Source of the DNA: Bacteroidales bacterium
GTDB lineage: Bacteria > Bacteroidota > Bacteroidia > Bacteroidales > UBA7960
DNA: 6,975 nucleotides
NCBI GenBank assembly: GCA_007122745.1
Contig: SKTA01000124.1
Span: forward strand, 1-6,975
Direction of reading: 5' to 3'
The notes beneath the pieces were generated by a model that was given only the letters and a program-made list of their open reading frames with translations, was not told the DNA's origin and did no database searches. The first letter of the stretch is position 1. Every line of letters starts with the position of its first letter. Shown here piece by piece: positions 1 to 5,467 of the stretch. Position numbers and translations under genes: made by a program.

Positions 1-79
1 TACATTTTTTTCGTAAAATAAAGCGTGGCATGTGCGTATTAAAGTTGAGATTGAGATTAAGAAGCTGGAAGGAAAGTGA

Positions 80-93
80 TAATTTGCAAATTA
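80..93. repeat. 14-bp perfect palindrome TAATTTGCAAATTA
   Basis: The sequence equals its own reverse complement over 14 bases, with no extension on either side. The centre is TTTGCAAA. Such a site could bind a dimeric regulator. It lies about 20 bp downstream, on the minus strand, of a TATATTTG element at 118-111, so it would fall in the early transcribed region if that promoter is real. Function is inferred only from symmetry. Confidence 0.5.
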
Positions 94-110
94 GCAGATG
101 TACAGTTTAG

Positions 111-118
111 CAAATATA
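111..118 (-). promoter_or_regulatory. Possible minus-strand -7 element (TATATTTG)
   Basis: On the minus strand 118-111 reads TATATTTG, an exact match to the Bacteroidota -7 consensus TAnnTTTG, followed by C. No clear TTTG -33 element is present at the usual distance. It would drive transcription leftward out of the window; the only visible reading frame is an ATG at 31-29 that stays open for 9 further codons to the edge. In AT-rich DNA an exact match can arise by chance, so this is weak. Confidence 0.25.
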
Positions 119-138
119 AAAATTGAGGGACTCTTATG

Positions 139-157
139 TAACTTGTGTTGCAAGTTA
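139..157. repeat. Inverted repeat TAACTTG-N5-CAAGTTA
   Basis: The 7-bp arms (139-145 and 151-157) are perfect and flank a 5-nt loop TGTTG. The right arm is followed by a pyrimidine-rich TTCTTCT, so it could be a weak rho-independent terminator for a gene to the left, or a DNA-binding dyad. The stem is short and AT-rich and there is no true T-run, so neither role is secure. Confidence 0.35.
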
Positions 158-205
158 TTCTTCTATGGGCTGTCTTTTTCTCATACTAAGGGACTACTAA
201 TGACA

Positions 206-294
206 TTTTAGCGTGCTTTGCGTGAAAACCTTTTGCGGCCTTGTGAACACCTCTGTGTCTTCTATGTTGAAATTTTATTTTTTACCACAAAGGC
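206..294. repeat. Degenerate ~21-bp tandem units with a dyad end, resembling a dispersed Bacteroidota intergenic repeat
   Basis: Three imperfect units follow one another: 209-230 (core CTTTGCGTGAAAACC), 231-251 (core GCCTTGTGAACACC) and 252-274 (core CTTCTATGTTGAAA). Each has a T/G-rich front and ends in TGAAA or TGAAC. After an AT spacer the opposite-orientation counterpart TTTACCACAAAGG appears (281-293), so the whole block has imperfect dyad symmetry. From memory, stretches built on CTTTGTGnnCTTTGTGGTTAA and its complement TTAACCACAAAG are common dispersed intergenic elements in this phylum. This copy looks decayed. The resemblance is remembered, not searched. Confidence 0.45.
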
Positions 295-328
295 AACAGG
301 AAATGTCTGGAAATCTAACAGCCTTTTT

Positions 329-382
329 TAATGACAGCGCGTTAGCGCTAAATGACAATAAATGACGCGAAGCATAATGACA
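329..382. repeat. Cluster of TAATGACA / TAAATGAC motifs with an embedded hairpin
   Basis: TAATGACA occurs at 329-336 and 375-382, with a further copy outside the cluster at 198-205. TAAATGAC occurs at 349-356 and 359-366. Between the first and second copies is a perfect small hairpin, AGCGC (336-340), loop GTTA, GCGCT (345-349). Spacing is irregular (20, 10 and 16 bases between motif starts), so this is not a simple microsatellite. It may be a dispersed repeat remnant or a cluster of binding sites upstream of the GIN gene. Confidence 0.45.
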
Positions 383-425
383 AAAAATAACAAACAACGA
401 ACAACAAAAAAAACGTTTGCGACTG

Positions 426-434
426 TAACTTTTG
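426..434 (+). promoter_or_regulatory. Candidate -7 element for the GIN operon (TAACTTTTG, imperfect)
   Basis: TAACTTTTG resembles the Bacteroidota -7 element TAnnTTTG but has one extra base between TA and TTTG. It would place the transcription start near 441 and leave a ~37-nt leader before the ATG at 478. No TTTG -33 element sits at the right distance; the TTTG at 416-419 is too close. It is the best candidate seen upstream of this gene, but not a clean match. Confidence 0.3.
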
Positions 435-477
435 CAACACCTCATCCGTTTTACCATCGAACCTTAAAAAAACAATC

Positions 478-1221
478 ATGAAAATTATGAAAAAAACCCA
501 ACGGCCCTTGTTATCAATAATCATGTTGATAAGCGGTCTTTTTCTTTTCTCCTGTACTATCGGGGGCTCCCATGTGATACACGGAGATGGCAATGTTGTA
601 ACAACTGAACATCATTTTGAAAATTTCAAAAAAATTGACATCACAGGAGTTTTTGATGTGATTCTGGAACATGGAACAGAACCTGTGGTTACACTAAAAA
701 CTGACGAAAACCTCCAGGAACTGATTTTTATTGAGGTAAGAAACAATGTCCTGCATGTAGGTCCTACCGAAGATGCCATTTACAGCCACACGGATATGAA
801 GCTGCATATTGTCTATCCTTCCCTGGAGCAGATCCACGTTGGCGGTGCTTGCAAACTCAGGGCAAAAAATCCCATATACAGCGACAAGCTTTCCTTTCAG
901 GTGAGTGGTGCCGCAGACATCGAGCTTGAGGTGAATGTTGATGATCTCCAAACGCGGGTTTCGGGGGCTGGGAACCTGAATTTCAGCGGAGCAGCCCAAA
1001 AGCATAACATCATGTTATCGGGCGCCACCAACCTGCGTGCCAAAGACCTCAAAAGTAAAGAAACCCGTATAAGCATGTCGGGCGCAGGGTCGGCACATGT
1101 TCATGCTTCCGACCGTCTGCGAGCTTCCTTGAGTGGTGTCGGCTCCATAAGGTATTACGGCAACCCCAAAGAAACCAAAATTGACAAATCGGGTCTGGGC
1201 TCAATCAAAGCTGCAGATTGA
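478..1221 (+). CDS. GIN-domain (DUF2807) lipoprotein
   Basis: This is a 247-residue exported protein of the head-GIN/DUF2807 family (PF10988), whose function is unproven; Pfam describes it as a putative autotransporter adhesin head domain. The N-terminus has a basic n-region, a hydrophobic core (residues 11-24) and a lipobox LFSC with Cys26, so a lipoprotein is predicted. There is no acidic surface-export signal just after the Cys, which suggests retention on the periplasmic side (inference). The GIN domain starts around residue 47 (FENFKKIDITG) and fills the rest. Seven rungs carry SGA/GGA-like turns at residues 122, 143, 162, 181, 201, 219 and 238, giving a ~19-residue period as expected of a right-handed beta-helix. 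An alternative start at 487 would also leave a full signal peptide. The next gene, 65 bp downstream, encodes a paralog, so the two are probably co-transcribed. Confidence 0.88.
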   Translation: MKIMKKTQRPLLSIIMLISGLFLFSCTIGGSHVIHGDGNVVTTEHHFENFKKIDITGVFDVILEHGTEPVVTLKTDENLQELIFIEVRNNVLHVGPTEDAIYSHTDMKLHIVYPSLEQIHVGGACKLRAKNPIYSDKLSFQVSGAADIELEVNVDDLQTRVSGAGNLNFSGAAQKHNIMLSGATNLRAKDLKSKETRISMSGAGSAHVHASDRLRASLSGVGSIRYYGNPKETKIDKSGLGSIKAAD

Positions 1222-1286
1222 CACATCCATTCTGATAAGCAACATGAACAAGTATATTGCAACCAAATAAAACAAGAACCTTTTAA

Positions 1287-2765
1287 ATGAAGAATGAAAT
1301 GAAAACCATGAAGACCATCCAGTTTTTAATGCTGCCACTTTTCCTTCTGACGGCACTGAACTTAAACGCACAAGTCATTACGGATGAAAGAGTCGTTGAA
1401 CCGTTTACCGGTGTCAGTGTTGGCAGTGTATTTAAAGTATTTCTCAGCCAGGGAGATACACATTCGCTTACCATAAAAGCCCCGGAAGAGCACCTGGAAC
1501 ACATTGAAGCAGAAGTAAAAGACAACATTTTACGCATCAGCTACACCAGGCGCTCACGCAACTTGCGGAATCTCGAAGCGCACATAACGGCACCGGCATA
1601 TTCTTATCTCAACGCATCGGGAGCTACGAGTTTTGAAAGCATTCATACACTTACTGCTGAAACCCTGATCCTGAATGTGTCGGGAGCTTCAAGCATGAAG
1701 CTTGACATAAAGGCCGATACCCTTAATACGACAGTGAGCGGCGCCAGCGGCGTGAACCTCCAGGGTAGTGCCGGCAAGCACAAATTGAATGCAAGCGGCG
1801 TTTCCACTGTGCGTGCTTTTGACCTTGAAACAAAAGACACGGAGGTAAGCAGTTCCGGAACATCAAGCGTAAGGGTCACCGTTTTGGAAACCATTAAGGC
1901 TGACGCTAGCGGCACCTCCTCCATCAATGTCAGGGGCAACCCTTCAACCATTGGATATTCGAAGTCTGCAGCAGCAAGCATTTCCGGCATTGACAAAACC
2001 GGTGCACACGAAACCACCATCCTGGAGGAGGATGAAACCATAGTAGTAAGGGTTGGCGACAGAGAAGTTGTGATAACTGAAGGGAGGCGCCCTGAAGTGA
2101 GAACCAGGGTCAGTCACAGACCCGCATGGCGCAACACCTGGACCGGCTTTTACCTGGGAGTGAATGGTTACATGAGTCCGTCAAACAGCCTCAGTCTAGA
2201 CCCTGAAGCGGAGTTCATGGACCTTGAGTACAACAATTCGATATCTGTGAACCTGAACCTGTGGCAGCAAAACCTGGCCATTGCCCGGGGAAACCACAGC
2301 AACTTCGGTTTGGCAACAGGACTGGGTGTCGGCTGGAACAACTACCGCTTTGATCAGAATATCAGGCTTGTACACGGAGAGGATCAACTCGAACATTTTA
2401 CAGACACCATTCATAATTTCAGAAAAAACAAACTGACCATATCGCACCTGAATGCACCCCTCATGCTGGAGTTTCAAACAGCGCAAAGCAACCCGAACAG
2501 TCAGTTTCACATGGCGGCAGGGGTAAACGTTGGCGTTAGGCTCAGAAGCCACACCAAGTATGTATATCGTGACGGAGGCAGCAGGGAAAAGGAAAAAGAC
2601 TTTAAAAGCTATCATCTTGTACCCTTTCGTTATGAAGCCATTGCACGGATCGGCTGGGGAAGGGTCAACCTTTTTGCCACTTATTCATTGAATTCGATGT
2701 TCAAGGATGACAGGGGTCCTGAGCTATATCCTGTCAATATTGGGCTACGAATCCTGAATTTTTGA
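1287..2765 (+). CDS. GIN-domain (DUF2807) protein fused to a C-terminal outer-membrane beta-barrel
   Basis: This 492-residue protein has a signal peptide (hydrophobic core ~11-24, likely cleaved after LNA at residue 28). A GIN/DUF2807 beta-helix spans ~40-220, with SGA/SGT turns at 111, 132, 151, 170, 190 and 208 and a degenerate one near 227. A charged linker follows (~241-283, an acidic part then a basic RRPEVRTR). The C-terminal ~208 residues begin at WTGFYLGVNGY (285) and have alternating hydrophobic strands, for example 340-350, 407-419, 459-468 and 482-492. Segments NAPLMLEF (389-396) and GPELYPVNIGL (477-487), plus the terminal Phe492, resemble the Bacteroidota outer-membrane barrel family (PF13568-like). 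The likely site is the outer membrane, with the GIN helix displayed or held in the periplasm. Starts at 1299 or 1308 are also possible. Substrate and role are unknown; adhesion or envelope scaffolding is inference. Confidence 0.85.
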   Translation: MKNEMKTMKTIQFLMLPLFLLTALNLNAQVITDERVVEPFTGVSVGSVFKVFLSQGDTHSLTIKAPEEHLEHIEAEVKDNILRISYTRRSRNLRNLEAHITAPAYSYLNASGATSFESIHTLTAETLILNVSGASSMKLDIKADTLNTTVSGASGVNLQGSAGKHKLNASGVSTVRAFDLETKDTEVSSSGTSSVRVTVLETIKADASGTSSINVRGNPSTIGYSKSAAASISGIDKTGAHETTILEEDETIVVRVGDREVVITEGRRPEVRTRVSHRPAWRNTWTGFYLGVNGYMSPSNSLSLDPEAEFMDLEYNNSISVNLNLWQQNLAIARGNHSNFGLATGLGVGWNNYRFDQNIRLVHGEDQLEHFTDTIHNFRKNKLTISHLNAPLMLEFQTAQSNPNSQFHMAAGVNVGVRLRSHTKYVYRDGGSREKEKDFKSYHLVPFRYEAIARIGWGRVNLFATYSLNSMFKDDRGPELYPVNIGLRILNF

Positions 2766-2806
2766 TTTGAAAAAAGATAATCCTGTTTAAACTGTTGGTT
2801 TTTGAA

Positions 2807-2838
2807 AGCAGCCTGATGTTGGTCAGGTTGCTTTTTTT
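2807..2838 (+). terminator. Rho-independent terminator after the GIN operon
   Basis: A 10-bp stem AGCAGCCTGA (2807-2816) pairs with TCAGGTTGCT (2823-2832) with a single G-U pair. The loop is TGTTGG and a run of seven T (2832-2838) follows. Upstream A residues at 2805-2806 can pair with the first Ts of the run and lengthen the stem. It lies 42 bp past the stop codon of the GIN-barrel gene and separates that operon from the yebC promoter. Confidence 0.9.
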
Positions 2839-2860
2839 ATTTCTAAAAAAAGGAAATGAT

Positions 2861-2868
2861 TATTTTTG
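2861..2868 (+). promoter_or_regulatory. -7 promoter element of yebC (TATTTTTG)
   Basis: This is an exact match to the Bacteroidota consensus TAnnTTTG, 16 bp before the ATG at 2885. The implied leader is under ~12 nt. No clear TTTG is found at -33: the expected window falls in the T-run and A-rich sequence after the terminator. Its position excludes the longer reading frame that opens at 2795. Confidence 0.6.
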
Positions 2869-2884
2869 TAAAAAAGAACATATT

Positions 2885-3640
2885 ATGTCAGGACACAGTA
2901 AATGGTCAACCATAAAGCGCAAAAAGGGTGCTTTGGATGCGAAGCGCTCAAAGATTTTCTCGCGCATCATCAAAGAAATCAATATTGCCGTAAAGGAGGG
3001 GGGGAATGACCCTGAGGGCAACCCGCGCCTGCGGCTTGCCATCGCAAATGCCAAAGGGGCAAACATGCCCAAAGACAACATCCAGCGCGCCATCTCCAAA
3101 GCGGGCGACAAGGATGCTGCAAATTTTCAGGAAATCACTTATGAGGGTTATGCCAACCATGGTGTGGCAGTTTACATCGAATGCCTGACCGACAACCAAC
3201 AGCGTACCGTTGCCAATATCAGGTCTTACCTGAACAAACACAACGGCAAGCTTGAGACAAACGGGGCCCTAAGCTTTCTTTTTGACAGGAAAGGGGTATT
3301 TTCCGTAAGTGAAAAAGTGGTTGAAGCCAAAGAAATGGACGAAGAGGCGTTCATGATGGAGGTGATCGATGCCGGAGCTGAAGATGTGGAGCATGAAGAG
3401 GGTTTTTACAACATTTATACCGCAATGGAAGACTTCGGCAGCATGGTAAAAAAGCTGGAAGAGCTGGGCGTGGAAGCTGAAAATGCGGAGCTGCAGCGCA
3501 TCCCGAAAACAACGGTAAAACTTGAAAAGGATGCGGCACAGGGTATGCTGAAGCTTATTGACGCATTAGAGGATGACGACGACGTCCAGAATGTATTCCA
3601 CAACCTTGAGCTCACTGAAGAGATGATGGATTCCATGTAG
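2885..3640 (+). CDS. yebC: YebC/TACO1-family protein (YebC/PmpR family)
   Basis: The 251-residue product is a close fit to the cytoplasmic YebC/TACO1 family, which is usually ~240-250 residues. The family was first described as DNA-binding transcriptional regulators (PmpR); more recent work links it to the ribosome and to relief of stalling on difficult peptide stretches such as proline runs. Visible hallmarks are the N-terminal GHSKW (3-7) and DAKRSKIF (18-25). Next come EGGNDPEGNPRLR (38-50), NMPKDNIQRAI (60-70), YEGY (86-89) and ECLTDNQQRT (99-108), and near the C-terminus DDVQNVFHNLE. The family's common GPGG after YEGY is here ANHG. The start at 2885 gives the canonical MSGHSKW. The in-frame extension back to a TTG at 2795 is rejected because it would translate the terminator stem and promoter. 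The gene stands alone with its own promoter. Confidence 0.95.
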   Translation: MSGHSKWSTIKRKKGALDAKRSKIFSRIIKEINIAVKEGGNDPEGNPRLRLAIANAKGANMPKDNIQRAISKAGDKDAANFQEITYEGYANHGVAVYIECLTDNQQRTVANIRSYLNKHNGKLETNGALSFLFDRKGVFSVSEKVVEAKEMDEEAFMMEVIDAGAEDVEHEEGFYNIYTAMEDFGSMVKKLEELGVEAENAELQRIPKTTVKLEKDAAQGMLKLIDALEDDDDVQNVFHNLELTEEMMDSM

Positions 3641-3650
3641 CAGCCATGCA

Positions 3651-3683
3651 ACCGGCATGAGACCGATTCAGCCATCCGCCGGT
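3651..3683. terminator. Possible stem-loop between convergent genes
   Basis: ACCGGC (3651-3656) and GCCGGT (3678-3683) form a perfect 6-bp inverted repeat around a 21-nt loop. They fill most of the 44 bp between the yebC stop and the stop of the minus-strand ABC gene. The location suits a bidirectional terminator, but there is no T-run on either side and the loop is long. Confidence 0.25.
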
Positions 3684-3684
3684 G

Positions 3685-5382
3685 TCAAAGTGAGGGGATC
3701 GCGTCAATCAGCTTTTGGGTATAATCGCTTTCCGGATTAAGATAAAGCGCATCTGCCTCGTTGATCTCTTCCATTTGGCCGTTTTTCATCACAATGATCC
3801 GGTCTGACATATACTTCACAACAGAAAGGTCGTGTGAAATAAAAATGAAGGTCAGGCCAAACTCCTTTTTCAGATCATTGAGCAGGTTCAGCACCTGCGC
3901 CTGCACAGAAACATCCAGGGCAGACACCGATTCATCACAGATCAAAAACTCCGGATCAAGGGCCAGGGCACGGGCAATGCAGATCCGCTGACGTTGCCCT
4001 CCGGAAAACTCATGCGGATAGCGGTCGTAATGCTTTTCTTCCAATCCGACACGCAGCAGCAGTTCAATGATTCGCTGTTTTCTTTCTTTTTTGTTTTTGA
4101 GGATGCCATGCACACGCATCGGCTCCATGATGGCATTGCCAACACTGATACCCGGTGTCAGGGAAGCATAGGGATCCTGAAAGATGATCTGAAATTTTGG
4201 GCGTAATTTTCTGAGTTCCGATGCCCGAAGCCGGGAAATGTCTTTCCCTTTGTAAATAACCATTCCGGAATGTGGTTCAATCAATCGCATGATGCTCCTG
4301 CCAAGTGTGGTTTTCCCACAGCCCGACTCACCGACCAACCCCAATGTTTCACCCTTGTAAACCGAAAAGCTGATGTCTTCAACAGCCTTAAAGTGATTCA
4401 GTGGTTTACCCCAAATGCTTTTACCGGTAACATACCAGCTGCGCAGATTTTTTACTTCCAGCAGCGGTTTTTTTTCATAATCAACGGCACTGGTCTTTGC
4501 AACAGAAGTTGCTGTCTTCCTTTCGTTGAGGAAGTCTTCTACAACGGCAAGCCGTTCCGGCCTTGAATCCAATGGCGGCCTGCAGGCAATCAATGCTTTT
4601 GTATACGGATGTTTTGGCTTTAAAAAAAGATCATCCACCCTGCCCTGCTCCAGAATAATCCCATTCCTCATTACTGCTGCCCTGTCAGCAATCTGACGGA
4701 CCACGCCAAGGTCGTGGGAAATAAACAACACGGATGTTCCGTGGGTTTCCTGAAGTTTTCGGATAAGCTCAAGGATGCTCTTCTGAACGGTAACGTCAAG
4801 GGCGGTGGTGGGTTCATCAGCAATCAGGATGGAAGGATTACAAGCCATTGCCATGGCGATCATAACCCGTTGTTTTTGGCCACCGGAAAGCTCATGCGGC
4901 CAGGCACGATAAACCCGCTTCGGATCCGGCAGCTTAACCTCCTGAAAAAGCTCCAGCACCCTTGATTCTGCATGCTTTTTATCACCCTGCCTATGCCACA
5001 ACAAACTTTCAATTACCTGTTGACCGCAACGCTTTACAGGATTCAATGAGGTCATCGGTTCCTGAAAAACCATCGAAACATGACGCCCCCGGATCAACTG
5101 CATCTCCTGATCCGTGCATTTCAAAAGATCAACGCACCCTTTCCCGGGATGTCTGAAAAGAATCTCTCCCGATAATATCCTTCCCGCACTCCTGCTCAGC
5201 AGGCGCATAACAGATAATGCCGTTACCGACTTTCCTGAACCTGACTCGCCTACCAATGCAAAAGTTTCACCTGACATCAGGTCAAACTGAACATCATCAA
5301 CAGCCTGAACAAATTCACCGTCAACGTTAAATCCGGCAGATAAACCACTTACCGACAGGAGTGTATCCATTCCTTGATTCAT
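3685..5382 (-). CDS. ABC transporter ATP-binding protein with two fused ATPase domains (peptide/nickel type, DppD-DppF-like)
   Basis: This 565-residue cytoplasmic subunit carries two complete nucleotide-binding domains of the dipeptide/oligopeptide/nickel import class, as in YejF or GsiA. Domain 1 (~8-270) has Walker A GESGSGKS (45-52), Q-loop Q107, signature LSGGQ (165-169), Walker B ILIADEP (185-191), switch His223 and the oligopeptide-type tail HPYTKAL (258-264). A ~35-residue linker leads to domain 2 (~307-565), with Walker A GESGCGKT (351-358), Q402, signature FSGGQ (459-463), Walker B FLICDES (479-485) and His517. Domain 2 has Ser485 where Pro is usual. All catalytic motifs are intact, so both sites should bind ATP. 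The start at 5382 is chosen because a promoter element lies at 5404-5397, which rules out the ATG at 5412; 5370 is the alternative. No permease or binding-protein gene is beside it, so it probably serves partners elsewhere. The substrate cannot be read from the ATPase alone. Confidence 0.93.
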   Translation of the reverse strand: MNQGMDTLLSVSGLSAGFNVDGEFVQAVDDVQFDLMSGETFALVGESGSGKSVTALSVMRLLSRSAGRILSGEILFRHPGKGCVDLLKCTDQEMQLIRGRHVSMVFQEPMTSLNPVKRCGQQVIESLLWHRQGDKKHAESRVLELFQEVKLPDPKRVYRAWPHELSGGQKQRVMIAMAMACNPSILIADEPTTALDVTVQKSILELIRKLQETHGTSVLFISHDLGVVRQIADRAAVMRNGIILEQGRVDDLFLKPKHPYTKALIACRPPLDSRPERLAVVEDFLNERKTATSVAKTSAVDYEKKPLLEVKNLRSWYVTGKSIWGKPLNHFKAVEDISFSVYKGETLGLVGESGCGKTTLGRSIMRLIEPHSGMVIYKGKDISRLRASELRKLRPKFQIIFQDPYASLTPGISVGNAIMEPMRVHGILKNKKERKQRIIELLLRVGLEEKHYDRYPHEFSGGQRQRICIARALALDPEFLICDESVSALDVSVQAQVLNLLNDLKKEFGLTFIFISHDLSVVKYMSDRIIVMKNGQMEEINEADALYLNPESDYTQKLIDAIPSL

Positions 5383-5396
5383 TTCTTTTGAAAGAA

Positions 5397-5404
5397 CAAA
5401 TATA
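5397..5404 (-). promoter_or_regulatory. -7 promoter element of the ABC ATPase gene (TATATTTG)
   Basis: Read on the minus strand, 5404-5397 is TATATTTG, an exact TAnnTTTG match, 14 bp before the ATG at 5382. Transcription would begin near 5390, downstream of the possible ATG at 5412, which decides the start codon. No clear -33 TTTG is present. It is the mirror image of the divergent element at 5420-5427. Confidence 0.6.
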
Positions 5405-5419
5405 CACGACATTTTGAAT

Positions 5420-5427
5420 TATATTTG
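5420..5427 (+). promoter_or_regulatory. -7 promoter element of the lipoprotein gene (TATATTTG)
   Basis: This is an exact TAnnTTTG match on the plus strand. It lies 40 bp before the preferred ATG at 5468 and 10 bp before the alternative ATG at 5438. With 5396-5404 it forms a perfect 9-bp inverted repeat, ACAAATATA-N15-TATATTTGT. No -33 TTTG lies at normal spacing; the TTTG at 5387-5390 is ~29 bp away. It rules out the TTG start at 5414, which would precede transcription. Confidence 0.6.
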
Positions 5428-5467
5428 TAAGCCATTTATGAAGATGTTCATTATTAAGAAACAAGCT

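Larger units (their letters stand above)
1..477. other. Non-coding, repeat-bearing intergenic region upstream of the GIN genes
   Basis: No credible gene lies in this AT-rich stretch. Short antisense reading frames at its right end are low-complexity (Cys, Phe, Ser and Lys rich) and run across the GIN gene start. The region holds a 14-bp perfect palindrome (80-93), a minus-strand TATATTTG (118-111), a 7-bp inverted repeat (139-157), three degenerate ~21-bp units (209-274), a small AGCGC/GCGCT hairpin (336-349), five TAATGACA/TAAATGAC motifs and an A/C-only-like tract (381-413). It looks like a decaying repeat region plus the leader of the downstream gene. No gene ends inside it, so the left neighbour is unknown. 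Confidence 0.75.

Noticed and set aside
1..31. Minus-strand ATG at 31-29 with a frame open to the window edge
   Set aside because: Only 10 codons are visible, which is too little to call a gene. It is mentioned only as context for the 111-118 element.
289..326. AAAGGC/GCCTTT plus T-run as a terminator
   Set aside because: The stem is only 6 bp with a 26-nt loop and no gene upstream is visible, so it is not a convincing intrinsic terminator.
275..593. Minus-strand reading frames at 275-457 and 348-593
   Set aside because: They are antisense to the leader and start of the GIN lipoprotein gene, of biased low-complexity composition, and lack a promoter or family resemblance.
1253..1259. TATATTG as a separate promoter for the GIN-barrel gene
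   Set aside because: It lacks one T of the TAnnTTTG element. The 65-bp gap and paralogy fit a single operon better.
1643..2615. Long antisense frames within the GIN-barrel gene (1643-2041 and 2196-2615)
   Set aside because: They are shadows of the coding frame, caused by its regular Ser/Gly/Ala codon pattern, and show no signal peptide, domain or promoter of their own.
2795..2884. N-terminal extension of YebC by 30 residues
   Set aside because: It would start at a TTG, translate through the terminator stem-loop and promoter, and add residues absent from the family before the canonical MSGHSKW.
5383..5412. N-terminal extension of the ABC ATPase to the ATG at 5412
   Set aside because: The minus-strand -7 element lies inside this segment, so the codon would not be transcribed from that promoter, and the extra residues do not match the family.
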